Source: CALOBA01 sp942491465
GTDB lineage: Bacteria; Pseudomonadota; Gammaproteobacteria; Chromatiales; Chromatiaceae
NCBI GenBank assembly: GCA_942491465.1
Contig: CALOBA010000061.1
Location: forward strand, 25,814 to 89,813
Direction: 5' to 3'
Length of the DNA: 64,000 bases
Made by a program: the position numbers and the translations under genes. Below the pieces are notes generated by a model that saw only the letters and a list, made by a program, of their open reading frames with translations, was not told the DNA's origin and ran no database searches. This document shows, in pieces, positions 1 through 9,183 of this stretch (the stretch's first letter is position 1; each line of letters begins with the position of its first letter).

Positions 1-423
1 TTGCGTCGCCCGGTCACGCTCTACCGTACCGATCGGTCGGTTGCCGGCGAGCGCGTGCTGTCGGCGGATACGGCCCGCGAGGTCCGCGCCATGATGGAGA
101 CCGTGGTCTCCGATCGGGGCACGGCGCGGCGCGCCAAGATCCCGGGCTATCGGGTCGCCGGCAAGACCGGCACGGCCAAGAAGGCCACCGGGCACGGCTA
201 CGCGCCGGGCCGCTACCAGGCCGTCTTTGCCGGCATGGCTCCGGCGAGCCGACCGCGCTTCGTCATGGTGGTGATGGTGGACGAGCCGCGGGGTCGCTCC
301 TACTACGGCGGCACCGTCGCGGCGCCGACCTTCGCCAAGGTCATGCAGGCGGCGCTGCGGCTCTACAACGTGCCGCCGGATGCCGCCGCCGAGCAGATGA
401 TGCTGGCCGGCGGGAGAGATTGA
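1..423 (+). CDS. ftsI: FtsI/PBP3 transpeptidase, C-terminal part
   Basis: This is the C-terminal 140 residues of the septal peptidoglycan transpeptidase; the gene starts left of the window. The third active-site motif KTGTAKK is visible (about residue 55 here), followed by the family's VVMVDEP and YYGGTVAAPTF segments that close the penicillin-binding fold. The start at base 1 is only the window edge. It sits first in the dcw cluster, 64 bases before murF. In most relatives murE lies between these two genes, and it is absent here. Confidence 0.93.
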   Translation: MRRPVTLYRTDRSVAGERVLSADTAREVRAMMETVVSDRGTARRAKIPGYRVAGKTGTAKKATGHGYAPGRYQAVFAGMAPASRPRFVMVVMVDEPRGRSYYGGTVAAPTFAKVMQAALRLYNVPPDAAAEQMMLAGGRD

Positions 424-450
424 TGGCGATGACGCCGTACATTCAGACAG

Positions 451-472
451 CGATCCCGCGAGGGCGGGATCG
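451..472. other. Perfect hairpin between ftsI and murF
   Basis: Two 9-base arms, CGATCCCGC and GCGGGATCG, are separated by the loop GAGG. No T-run follows, so it is not a classical terminator. It lies where murE would be expected and could be an attenuator, an mRNA stabiliser or a scar of gene loss. Confidence 0.5.
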
Positions 473-487
473 ACAACGGGGGGATCG

Positions 488-1882
488 ATGGGCATTCATG
501 GTCGTTTGAGCACATCGATCGCGCAACTGGGGGGAAGGCTGCACGGGGACGATGTCGATTTTGTCGGCGTCGGCACCGACAGCCGCGGCGGATGTCGTGG
601 CCAGTTGTTCGTCGCGCTTCAGGGGGAGCGCTTCGATGGTCACGGCTACGTTGCCGCCGCCGCCGAGCAAGGCGCCGTAGCGGCGATGGTGGATCATCCG
701 CTGGATTTGGACCTACCGCAGTGGGTCGTCGACGACACCCGTCTTGCCCTCGGCCGATTGGCCGCCGATTGGCGCGGACACCTTCCGGGCCGGGTGGTGG
801 GCATCACCGGCAGCAACGGCAAGACAACCTGCAAAGAGATGGTCGCGGCAATCCTGTCCCAGGTCGGCAAGACTCGGGCCACCGCGGGCAATCTGAACAA
901 CGATATCGGCCTGCCGCTGACCCTGTTCGGCGCCGGCGACGAGGACTGGCTGATCCTGGAGATGGGCGCGAACCATCCCGGCGAGATCGCCTACCTGACC
1001 GAGCTGGCGCGCCCCGAGGCGGCGCTGATCACCAATGCCGGGCGCGCCCATCTGGAGGGCTTCGGCAGTGTCGAGGGGGTTGCCCACGCCAAGGGCGAGA
1101 TCGCCCGCGGCCTGCCACCGCACGGCACCTTCGTGTTCATGGCCGATGTGCCCTGGACGCCGCTGTGGCGGGAGCTTGCCGCAGGCCGCCGCTGCCTGAC
1201 CTTCGGTACCGGCCCCGGTGCCGACGTGCGTGCCGACGAACAGGCGCTCGACGTGACCTGGGACGCGGACGGCTTTCGAACCCGCTTTACCGTGGAACTG
1301 CCGGACGGCCCGCTGCCCATCGAATTGGCGCTGGCCGGGCGGCACAACCTGCGCAACGCCCTGGCTGCCATCGCGCTGGTCTCCGCGCTCGACGTCCCCG
1401 GCGACAAGATCCAGGCCGGGCTGGCAGCCATGCGTCCGGTCCGGCGGCGGCTGCAGCCGCGGAGCGGCCCGGGCGGCCTGCGCCTGATCGACGACAGCTA
1501 CAACGCCAACCCGGACTCCCTGGCCGCCGCCGTAGATGTGCTGGTGGAGCTGACCCGGGTGGCCAACGCCGGTCGCGCCCTGCTGGTGCTCGGCGACTTC
1601 GGCGAGCTCGGCCCCGACAGCGCACCGCTGCACCGGGCCATGGGTGAGGACGCGCGGGCCGCGGGGGTGGATCGTGTCTTCACCGTCGGGCCGCTGGCGG
1701 CCCAGGCCGCTGCCGGCTTCGGTGCGGGCGCACAAGGCTATGCGGATCAGGACAGCCTGATCGCGGCGCTGCGCACCGAGGCCGCTCGGGACGACGTGGT
1801 GCTGATCAAGGGCTCGCGCGCATCGGGCATGGACCAGGTGGTCGACGCCCTGTGCGCGGATGCCGCCGGGGGTGGGCGATGA
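488..1882 (+). CDS. murF: UDP-N-acetylmuramoyl-tripeptide--D-alanyl-D-alanine ligase
   Basis: MurF adds D-Ala-D-Ala to UDP-MurNAc-tripeptide in the cytoplasm, the last step of the soluble precursor pathway. The 464-residue length is normal. The N-terminal substrate-binding domain has GTDSR; the ATP loop GSNGKTT is at about 108-114; the C-terminal ligase domain has DDSYNANP near 336. The ATG at 488 follows a G-rich run that can act as ribosome site. It belongs to the dcw operon; the next gene, mraY, begins 90 bases on. Confidence 0.95.
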   Translation: MGIHGRLSTSIAQLGGRLHGDDVDFVGVGTDSRGGCRGQLFVALQGERFDGHGYVAAAAEQGAVAAMVDHPLDLDLPQWVVDDTRLALGRLAADWRGHLPGRVVGITGSNGKTTCKEMVAAILSQVGKTRATAGNLNNDIGLPLTLFGAGDEDWLILEMGANHPGEIAYLTELARPEAALITNAGRAHLEGFGSVEGVAHAKGEIARGLPPHGTFVFMADVPWTPLWRELAAGRRCLTFGTGPGADVRADEQALDVTWDADGFRTRFTVELPDGPLPIELALAGRHNLRNALAAIALVSALDVPGDKIQAGLAAMRPVRRRLQPRSGPGGLRLIDDSYNANPDSLAAAVDVLVELTRVANAGRALLVLGDFGELGPDSAPLHRAMGEDARAAGVDRVFTVGPLAAQAAAGFGAGAQGYADQDSLIAALRTEAARDDVVLIKGSRASGMDQVVDALCADAAGGGR

Positions 1883-1972
1883 TGCGCAGCATGGCGAGCC
1901 GATCAACGCGGCCTTCGAGCATGTGCAGGACCTCTGCCGGGGCGTGCACGTTGACCTGGAGGACCCGCTGAG

Positions 1973-3055
1973 ATGCTGCTCTACCTGACCGATTGGCTCG
2001 GCGAGATCCACAGCGGATTTTATGTCTTCCGCTATCTGACGCTGCGGGCGATCCTCGGCGTATTGACCGCGCTGGCCCTGTCGCTGATCATCGGCCGACC
2101 GTTGATCCGCTGGCTCAGCACCTACAAGATCGGCCAGACCGTGCGCCAAGACGGTCCCCAGAGCCACTTCTCCAAGGCCGGCACGCCGACCATGGGCGGC
2201 ACGCTGATCCTGGTGGCCATCGCCGTCTCGACACTGCTCTGGGCCGACTTGAGCAACCGCTACGTCTGGGTCGTGTTGGTCACGACCTTGGCCTTCGGCG
2301 TCATCGGTCTCGTCGACGACTACAAGAAGCTGGTCATGCGCGACCCGCGGGGGCTTGTGGGTCGCTGGAAATACTTCTGGCAGACCGTCGCCGGGCTCGC
2401 CGCCGCCGGCTTTCTGTACTTCACCGCGTCGACGCCCCATGAGACGGAGCTGTTGGTGCCCTATCTGAAGGACGTGGCCATTCAGCTCGGGCCGTTCTAC
2501 ATCCTGTTCGCCTACTTCGTCATCGTCGGCGCCAGCAACGCGGTGAACCTGACCGACGGTCTGGACGGCCTCGCCGTACTGCCGACGGTGATGGTGGCCG
2601 GGGGCCTGGGCATCATGGTCTACGCCGCCGGCAATGTGGAGATCGCCGGCTATCTGAAGATCCCCTACGTGGCCGATGTGGGCGAGGTGGTGATCTTCTG
2701 CGCGACCCTGGTCGGCGCCGGACTCGGCTTCCTGTGGTTCAACACCTATCCGGCCCAGGTCTTCATGGGCGACGTGGGCGCGCTCGCCCTCGGCGCCGCC
2801 CTGGGCGCCATCGCCGTCGTCGCCAAGCAGGAGCTGGTGCTGTTCATCATGGGCGGCATCTTCGTGCTGGAGACCTTGTCGGTGATGCTGCAGGTGGCCT
2901 CCTACAAGCTCACCGGCAAGCGCATCTTCCGCATGGCGCCGCTGCATCATCACTACGAGCTCAAGGGCTGGCCCGAGCCGCGGGTGATCGTGCGCTTTTG
3001 GATCGTCACCGTCGTGCTGGTCCTGTTCGGGCTGGCGAGCCTGAAGATCCGCTAG
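1973..3055 (+). CDS. mraY: Phospho-N-acetylmuramoyl-pentapeptide transferase
   Basis: MraY transfers phospho-MurNAc-pentapeptide to undecaprenyl phosphate, making lipid I at the inner membrane. The 360-residue protein has about ten membrane helices. Family signatures include the KAGTPTMGG segment, the FVDDY-like FGVIGLVDDYKK motif, NLTDGLDGLA, and the C-terminal APLHHHYELKGWPE. Length and start match the family. It is followed by murD after 8 bases, so the two are almost certainly cotranscribed. Confidence 0.97.
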   Translation: MLLYLTDWLGEIHSGFYVFRYLTLRAILGVLTALALSLIIGRPLIRWLSTYKIGQTVRQDGPQSHFSKAGTPTMGGTLILVAIAVSTLLWADLSNRYVWVVLVTTLAFGVIGLVDDYKKLVMRDPRGLVGRWKYFWQTVAGLAAAGFLYFTASTPHETELLVPYLKDVAIQLGPFYILFAYFVIVGASNAVNLTDGLDGLAVLPTVMVAGGLGIMVYAAGNVEIAGYLKIPYVADVGEVVIFCATLVGAGLGFLWFNTYPAQVFMGDVGALALGAALGAIAVVAKQELVLFIMGGIFVLETLSVMLQVASYKLTGKRIFRMAPLHHHYELKGWPEPRVIVRFWIVTVVLVLFGLASLKIR

Positions 3056-3063
3056 TCAAGGCG

Positions 3064-4419
3064 ATGGAGAAGACGCGCACCTTGATCGTAGGCCTCGGCA
3101 AGACCGGTCTGTCCTGCGCCCGGCATCTGCACGCGCTTGGCGAGCGGATCGCCATCACCGATAGCCGCGAGATGCCACCGTGCCTGGAACCATTGCGCGA
3201 CGAGCTGCCCGATGTAGCACTGCTGCTCGGCGGCCTGCAGGCGAGCGCCTTTGCCGCTGCGGATCGGATCGTGCTCAGCCCCGGCGTGCCGGTGAGCACG
3301 CCGCCGGTGCGCGCGGCCATCGATAACGGCGTGCCCGTGCTCGGCGATATCGACCTGTTTGTCGACGCCGCCCGGGCGCCGATCGTCGCCATCACCGGCT
3401 CCAACGGCAAGAGCACGGTGACCAGCCTGCTCGGGCTGATGGCCAAGGCTGCCGGCGTGCGCGTCGGCGTCGGCGGCAACCTCGGCGAGCCGGTGCTGGA
3501 CCTGCTCGACGATGACGCCGAACTCTACATCATCGAGCTGTCCAGCTTTCAGCTGGAGACGACCCACCGGCTGCCGGCCCGCGCGGCCACCGTGCTCAAC
3601 CTGAGCCCGGACCACCTCGATCGCTACCCCGACCTGGCCGCCTATGCCGCCGCCAAGGCCCGGGTCTACGCCGAGGCCGAGGTGGCCGTGATCAACCGCG
3701 ACGACCCGGGCGCCGCCGCATTGGCCGACACCCATGTGCGCCGCATCGGCTTCGGGCTGGACACACCGGCCGGGGCCGACGATATCGGCTTGGGTCCGGG
3801 GCCGGATGCGCGCATCCACGTCTATCGCGGCGGGGATGCCCTGCTGCCGGTGGATGAGATCGCGCTGAGCGGCCGACACAATCTTGCCAACGCCCTGGCG
3901 GCATTGGCCCTCGGCACCGCCTGCGACCTGCCGGTGGCGGCCATGTGCGACGCCCTGCGGACCTTCCGCGGACTCCCGCACCGGGCCGCCCTGGTGGCCG
4001 AGGCCGGCGGCGTGCGCTTCATCGACGACAGCAAGGGCACCAATCCCGGCGCCACCGTCGCCGCCCTCGCCGGACTGATCCCGGACCCGGCGCAGGGCAA
4101 GGCGGTGCTGATCGCCGGCGGCGACGGCAAGGGCGCGGACTTCGCCCCGCTGGGACCCGCCCTGGCCCGCGCCGCGCGAGGGGTGGTGCTGATCGGTCGC
4201 GATGCCCCGGCGATTGCCGCCGTCATCGGCGATGCGGTGCCGGTGCTGCACGCCGCGGACATGGTCCAGGCCGTTACCCTCGCCGTGGAGACGGCGCGAG
4301 CCGGCGACACGGTGCTGCTGTCCCCGGCCTGTGCCAGCTTCGACATGTTCACCGACTACCGCGAGCGTGGCCGCGTCTTCGCCGAGGCCGTCGCCAATAT
4401 CGTGCACAGCGAGGACTGA
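3064..4419 (+). CDS. murD: UDP-N-acetylmuramoyl-L-alanine--D-glutamate ligase
   Basis: MurD adds D-glutamate to UDP-MurNAc-L-alanine in the cytoplasm. The protein is 451 residues from the ATG at 3064, which gives the family N-terminus with the GLGKTGLSCARHL Rossmann loop. The ATP loop GSNGKST is at about 112-118, and the ELSSFQLE and NLSPDHLDRY motifs follow, with DDSKGTNP in the C-terminal domain. The open frame extends further upstream but overlaps mraY, so the internal ATG is preferred. ftsW starts one base after its stop. Confidence 0.95.
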   Translation: MEKTRTLIVGLGKTGLSCARHLHALGERIAITDSREMPPCLEPLRDELPDVALLLGGLQASAFAAADRIVLSPGVPVSTPPVRAAIDNGVPVLGDIDLFVDAARAPIVAITGSNGKSTVTSLLGLMAKAAGVRVGVGGNLGEPVLDLLDDDAELYIIELSSFQLETTHRLPARAATVLNLSPDHLDRYPDLAAYAAAKARVYAEAEVAVINRDDPGAAALADTHVRRIGFGLDTPAGADDIGLGPGPDARIHVYRGGDALLPVDEIALSGRHNLANALAALALGTACDLPVAAMCDALRTFRGLPHRAALVAEAGGVRFIDDSKGTNPGATVAALAGLIPDPAQGKAVLIAGGDGKGADFAPLGPALARAARGVVLIGRDAPAIAAVIGDAVPVLHAADMVQAVTLAVETARAGDTVLLSPACASFDMFTDYRERGRVFAEAVANIVHSED

Positions 4420-4420
4420 G

Positions 4421-5758
4421 ATGGGCATCTTCAGCGCAAGCCGGCGCAGTCGCCGCACCGGGTCGCACCGCTGGCCGGATCAGCAGCCGACGCCGCCTTG
4501 GCGCCGGCGGCCCGCCGTGGTCGGGCCCGCCTCGGTCGAGTCGAAGGCGGATGCTCCGATCGATGCCCCTGCGGGCGCAGCGACCTTTCGCCGCCGCCAC
4601 GACCCGCGGGGCGTTTCCGCCATCGACTATGCCCTGCTGGCGGCGGTGGCACTGCTGCTTGGACTCGGCCTGCTGATGGTCGCATCGGCGTCGATGCCGA
4701 TCGCCGATCGCACCTATGGCGACCCGTTCTTCTTCCTGCTCCGGCACGGCTTTGCGCTGGCGCTGGCCATCGGCGGCGGCCTGCTCTGCTTCGCCATCCC
4801 GCCGCGATTCTGGGAGCGCATGGGTCCATGGCTGTTCCTGTTCGGCATTGGGCTTCTGATCCTGGTGCTGCTGCCCGGCGTGGGGCGCACGGTCAACGGC
4901 GCGACCCGCTGGATACCGCTCGGGGTGCTCAACCTGCAGCCCTCCGAGCTGATGAAGCTGTTCGCCGTGATCTACATCGCCGGCTATCTGGTGCGCCGCC
5001 ATCAAGAAGTCACCGGGTCCTTGTTCGGCTTCCTGCGGCCGATGGTGCTGATCGGCGCCGCCGGTGCGCTGATCATGGCCGAGCCGGACTTCGGCACCAC
5101 GGCGGTGGTGCTGGCTACGGTGATGGGGCTGTTGTTCCTCGGCGGCGTCAATATCTGGACATTCGCCGCCCTGTTCGCGCTGGTCAGCGCCGGACTCGGG
5201 CTGCTGATCTGGATCGAGCCCTATCGCTGGGATCGGATCATCTCCTTCCTCGATCCGTTCGCCGACCCGTTCAATAGCGGTTATCAGCTCAGCCAGGCCC
5301 TGATCGCCTTCGGTCGTGGCGAATGGCTCGGCGTCGGCTTCGGCAACGGCATCCAGAAACAGTTCTTCCTGCCCGAGGCGCATACCGATTTCCTGCTCGC
5401 CGTCGTCGCCGAGGAGCTGGGGCTGGTGGGGGTGCTGGCCGTGCTCGGCCTGTTCGGCTTCGTGCTCTGGCGCATCTTCGCCATCGGCGCCCGTGCCTGG
5501 CGCCGCAATGACGCCTTCGGCGCCTATGTCGCCCACGGCATCGCGCTGCTGCTGGGCCTGCAGGCATTCATCAACGCCGGGGTCAATACCGGCTTATTGC
5601 CCACCAAGGGCCTGACCCTCCCGTTCATGAGCTACGGCAGCAACGCCATCATCGTCTCCGTCATGGCCATCGGGCTGCTGCTGCGCGTCGACTACGAGTT
5701 GCGTCGCAAGCCGGCGGACAATCTGCCGAACAGGGGGCTGCGATGGGTCCATGCATAG
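4421..5758 (+). CDS. ftsW: FtsW, septal peptidoglycan glycosyltransferase (SEDS family)
   Basis: FtsW is the SEDS polymerase that works with FtsI at the division septum. The 445-residue product has a hydrophilic basic N-terminus of about 65 residues, longer than in many relatives, then about ten membrane helices. SEDS motifs are present: VNGATRWIPLG, LQPSELMKL, the AEPDFGT segment, the AHTDFLLAV loop and GLTLPFMSYGGS-like FMSYGSNA near the end. ATG 4421 lies directly after the murD stop. Its end overlaps murG by 16 bases. Confidence 0.94.
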   Translation: MGIFSASRRSRRTGSHRWPDQQPTPPWRRRPAVVGPASVESKADAPIDAPAGAATFRRRHDPRGVSAIDYALLAAVALLLGLGLLMVASASMPIADRTYGDPFFFLLRHGFALALAIGGGLLCFAIPPRFWERMGPWLFLFGIGLLILVLLPGVGRTVNGATRWIPLGVLNLQPSELMKLFAVIYIAGYLVRRHQEVTGSLFGFLRPMVLIGAAGALIMAEPDFGTTAVVLATVMGLLFLGGVNIWTFAALFALVSAGLGLLIWIEPYRWDRIISFLDPFADPFNSGYQLSQALIAFGRGEWLGVGFGNGIQKQFFLPEAHTDFLLAVVAEELGLVGVLAVLGLFGFVLWRIFAIGARAWRRNDAFGAYVAHGIALLLGLQAFINAGVNTGLLPTKGLTLPFMSYGSNAIIVSVMAIGLLLRVDYELRRKPADNLPNRGLRWVHA

Positions 5759-6822
5759 CGGTCATGGCCGGTGGCACCGGCGGACACGTCTTCCCGGCCT
5801 TGGCCGTTGCCGAGCGCCTGCGCGCGCGCGGTGCCGAGGTGTTCTGGATCGGCACCAGCGCCGGCATGGAGTCGCGTCTGGTGCCTAGCCGCGGTATCCC
5901 GATGGAGTGGATCGGCATCAGCGGCGTGCGCGGTAAGGGGCTCGGCACCCTGGCGGCGGCGCCCTGGCGACTGCTGCGGGCCGTCGCCCAGGCCGGCGCC
6001 ATCCTGCATCGGCGCGCCCCGGCGCTGGTGCTCGGCATGGGCGGCTTCGCGGCCGGTCCGGGCGGCATTGCCGCGCGGCTCCAGGGCCGGCCGCTGGTGA
6101 TCCAAGAGCAGAACAGCGTACCGGGCATGACCAATCTGTGGCTGTCGCGGATCGCGACCCGCACCTTCGAGGCCTTCCCGCACAGCTTCCCGGCCGGCCG
6201 GGCCGCCATCACCAGCGGCAACCCGGTGCGCGCCGAGATCGCCGGCCTGGCCGCCCCCGCGGAACGCTTGGCCGGGCGCCCCGGGCCGGGACGTCTGCTT
6301 GTGGTCGGCGGCTCGTTGGGTGCCCTTGCGCTGAACGAGATGGTGCCGGCGGCCGTCGCCCGGCTGCCGGCGGACCGGCGACCGCTCATCCGCCACCAGG
6401 CCGGAGAGCGCACGCTGGAGGTCGCGCGCAACGCCTATGCCGAGCATGGCGTTGCGGCCGAGGTCACCGCCTTCATCGACGACATGGCCACCGCCTACGG
6501 CTGGGCCGATCTGGTGATCTGCCGCGCCGGTGCACTGACCGTCGCCGAACTCGCCGCCGCCGGCCTGCCGGCGCTGCTGATCCCCTATCCGCACGCGGTC
6601 GACGACCATCAGGTGGGCAATGCCCGCTATCTGGTGGACGCCAACGCCGCACACATGATCCTGCAGCGGGAGCTGACGGCAGACGGCTTGGCCGCTGCGC
6701 TCTCGCCGCTGCTGGCCGATCCGGCGCGCCGGCTGGCCATGGCCGAGGCGGCCCGCCGCCAGGCCCGACCCGACGCCGCGGAGTGCATCGCCGACGCCTG
6801 TCTGGAGCTGGCCCAATCATGA
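5743..6822 (+). CDS. murG: UDP-GlcNAc:lipid I N-acetylglucosaminyltransferase
   Basis: MurG adds GlcNAc to lipid I at the inner face of the cytoplasmic membrane, giving lipid II. The 359-residue length is typical. The N-terminal glycine-rich loop AGGTGGHVFPALA, the QEQNSVPG segment, VVGGSLGA at the start of the donor domain and the CRAGALTVAEL signature are all visible. It overlaps ftsW at its start and murC by 4 bases at its end (ATGA), which suggests translational coupling. Confidence 0.96.
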   Translation: MGPCIAVMAGGTGGHVFPALAVAERLRARGAEVFWIGTSAGMESRLVPSRGIPMEWIGISGVRGKGLGTLAAAPWRLLRAVAQAGAILHRRAPALVLGMGGFAAGPGGIAARLQGRPLVIQEQNSVPGMTNLWLSRIATRTFEAFPHSFPAGRAAITSGNPVRAEIAGLAAPAERLAGRPGPGRLLVVGGSLGALALNEMVPAAVARLPADRRPLIRHQAGERTLEVARNAYAEHGVAAEVTAFIDDMATAYGWADLVICRAGALTVAELAAAGLPALLIPYPHAVDDHQVGNARYLVDANAAHMILQRELTADGLAAALSPLLADPARRLAMAEAARRQARPDAAECIADACLELAQS

Positions 6823-8258
6823 ACGCCGCCCACCGCACCCACAGCGCCAGTTACATGGGCCGCATCCGCCGCCTGCACTTCATCGGCATCGGCGGCGCCG
6901 GCATGAGCGGCATCGCCGAATTGGTCGCCAATCTGGGCTACGAGGTCCAGGGCTCGGACCAGCGCGTGGGCGACGTGACCCGCCGGCTGCAGTCCCTGGG
7001 GATTCGGGTCTATCAGGGCCATCGCGCCGAGCAGATCACCGACTGCGACGCGGTGGTGGTGTCCACGGCCATCGATGCCGAGAACCCCGAGATCGCCGCC
7101 GCGCGGGCGCAGCGCATCCCGGTGGTGCGCCGCGCCGAGATGCTCGCCGAGCTGATGCGCTTCCACTACGGCGTCGCCGTGGCCGGCACCCACGGCAAGA
7201 CCACGACCACCAGCCTGATTACCAGCGTGCTGGCCGAGGGCGACCTGGACCCGACCTTCGTCATCGGCGGCCTGCTCAACAGTGCCGGCAGCAATGCCCG
7301 CCTCGGCAGCAGCAAATACCTCATCGCCGAGGCCGACGAGAGCGACGCGTCGTTCCTGCATCTGCAGCCGATGATGGCCGTGGTCACCAATATCGACGCC
7401 GACCACATGCGCACCTACGGCAACGACTTCAATCGGCTGCGCAACACCTTCCTGGAGTTCCTGCACCACCTGCCGTTCTACGGGCTGGCCGTGCTCTGCG
7501 CCGACGACCCGGAGCTGGCCTCGCTGATCCCGCTGCTCGCCCGTCCGGTGCGCACCTACGGCACCACCGCCGACGCCGATGTGCGCGCCACCGACATCCG
7601 CCAGGACGGCCTGCGCATGCACTTCACCGTGCACTGCGAGGGCTGCACCGGACCGCTGCCGATCACACTGAATCTGCCCGGCCGGCACAACATGCTCAAT
7701 GCCCTGGCGGCAATCACCGTGGCGTTGGAGCTGGGTGTCGACGAGGACGCCATCGTGCGCGCCCTCGGTGCCTTTGCGGGCATCGGTCGGCGCTTCGTGG
7801 TGCGCGACTGCCAGGCCCCGGGACCCCGCGGCCTGACGCTGGTGGACGACTACGGTCATCACCCGCGCGAGGTCGCGGCGACGCTGGAGGCGGCCCGCCA
7901 GGGTTGGCCCGACAAGCGCCTGGTGCTGGTCTTCCAGCCCCATCGCTACACCCGCACCCAGGAGCAGTTCGAAGACTTCGTGCGGGTGCTTTCCGACGTC
8001 GATCTGCTGATCCTGTGCGAGGTCTACGCCGCCGGCGAGGAGCCGATCGCCGGCGCCGACGGTCGCAGCCTGGTGCGCGCCATCCGCTCCCGCGGCCTGA
8101 TCGAGCCGGTGTTCATCCAATCCCTGGACGAGCTGCCGCCGTTGCTCGACAACCTGGCCCTGGACGGTGACCTGATCCTCACCGCCGGCGCCGGCGACAT
8201 CGGTACCCTGGCCGCCCGACTGCCTGGGCTGCTGCGCTGTGGGGCCGGCGATGACTGA
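6819..8258 (+). CDS. murC: UDP-N-acetylmuramate--L-alanine ligase
   Basis: MurC adds L-alanine to UDP-MurNAc, the first peptide step. The 479-residue protein begins at ATG 6819, overlapping the murG stop. The N-terminal FIGIGGAGMSGIAE nucleotide loop, GTHGKTT ATP loop (about 123-129), the EADESDASF segment and VDDYGHHPREV are present. The long open frame upstream of 6819 is an out-of-frame shadow of murG. It overlaps murB by 8 bases. Confidence 0.96.
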   Translation: MNAAHRTHSASYMGRIRRLHFIGIGGAGMSGIAELVANLGYEVQGSDQRVGDVTRRLQSLGIRVYQGHRAEQITDCDAVVVSTAIDAENPEIAAARAQRIPVVRRAEMLAELMRFHYGVAVAGTHGKTTTTSLITSVLAEGDLDPTFVIGGLLNSAGSNARLGSSKYLIAEADESDASFLHLQPMMAVVTNIDADHMRTYGNDFNRLRNTFLEFLHHLPFYGLAVLCADDPELASLIPLLARPVRTYGTTADADVRATDIRQDGLRMHFTVHCEGCTGPLPITLNLPGRHNMLNALAAITVALELGVDEDAIVRALGAFAGIGRRFVVRDCQAPGPRGLTLVDDYGHHPREVAATLEAARQGWPDKRLVLVFQPHRYTRTQEQFEDFVRVLSDVDLLILCEVYAAGEEPIAGADGRSLVRAIRSRGLIEPVFIQSLDELPPLLDNLALDGDLILTAGAGDIGTLAARLPGLLRCGAGDD

Positions 8259-9183
8259 GCCGAGCAACGCCGCCATGGCGATCACTGCCGGCAGCGGGGT
8301 CGCGCCCCAGCGCGGCGAGCTGCGCCGAGACGAGCCCCTCGCCCGCTACACCAGTTGGCGGGTCGGCGGTCCGGCCGCACGCCTCTATCGTCCTGCCGAT
8401 CGCGACGACCTGGCCGGCTTTCTCGCCGCCCTGCCGGGCGATGAGCCGCTGCTTTGGCTCGGCCTCGGCAGCAACGTGCTGATCGCCGACAGCGGCTTCC
8501 CGGGCACCGTGATCCATACCCAAGGCCGCCTCGACACCCTGGAGCTGACCGAGCCGGACGGGCTGTTCGTCGAGGCCGGCGTCGCCTGTGCCAAGGTGGC
8601 CCGTCTTGCGACCCGCAACGATTTGGTGGGTATCGAGTTTTTGGCCGGTATCCCGGGCACCCTGGGCGGCGCGTTGGCCATGAACGCCGGCGCCTGGGGC
8701 GGCGACACCTGGAGCCATGTCCGGCACGTCGAGACCATCGACCGACGGGGTCGCATCCGCCGTCGCGCGCCGACGGACTATCGGATCGGCTATCGCCAGG
8801 TCGACGGACCCGACGGCGAGTGGTTCCTCGCCGCGCAACTGAAGCTTGAGCGCGGCGACGGCACCGCCGCCGCGGCCCGCATCCGCGCGCTGCTCGATCG
8901 GCGCAACGCCACCCAGCCCACCGGCCTGCCGAGCTGCGGCTCGGTCTTCCGCAACCCCCCCGACGACCATGCCGCGCGGCTGATCGAGGCCGCGGGCCTG
9001 AAGGGGACCCGCATCGGCGCCGCCGAGGTCTCGCCGAAGCACGCCAACTTCATCATCAACACCGGTGGGGCCAGCGCCGCCGACGTCGCCGCGCTGATCG
9101 ACCGGGTCCAGGCCGAGGTGGAGCGCACCAGCGGCATCCGCCTCATCCCCGAAGTCCACCGTATCGGAGCATTCAGTCGATGA
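8251..9183 (+). CDS. murB: UDP-N-acetylenolpyruvoylglucosamine reductase
   Basis: MurB is the FAD enzyme that reduces UDP-GlcNAc-enolpyruvate to UDP-MurNAc. It is 310 residues from ATG 8251; a GTG at 8239 in the same frame would add four residues. The TSWRVGGPA segment, GLGSNVLI, the flavin-binding GIPGTLGGALAMNAGAWG loop, SCGSVFRNP (serine proton donor) and the KHANFIIN motif are visible. It is a type I (short) MurB by length. Its stop overlaps the ddl start (ATGA). Confidence 0.95.
   Translation: MTEPSNAAMAITAGSGVAPQRGELRRDEPLARYTSWRVGGPAARLYRPADRDDLAGFLAALPGDEPLLWLGLGSNVLIADSGFPGTVIHTQGRLDTLELTEPDGLFVEAGVACAKVARLATRNDLVGIEFLAGIPGTLGGALAMNAGAWGGDTWSHVRHVETIDRRGRIRRRAPTDYRIGYRQVDGPDGEWFLAAQLKLERGDGTAAAARIRALLDRRNATQPTGLPSCGSVFRNPPDDHAARLIEAAGLKGTRIGAAEVSPKHANFIINTGGASAADVAALIDRVQAEVERTSGIRLIPEVHRIGAFSR

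Noticed and set aside
713..2953. A 746-codon open frame antisense to murF and mraY
   Set aside because: His/Gln/Gly-rich shadow product; the + strand genes are fully conserved.
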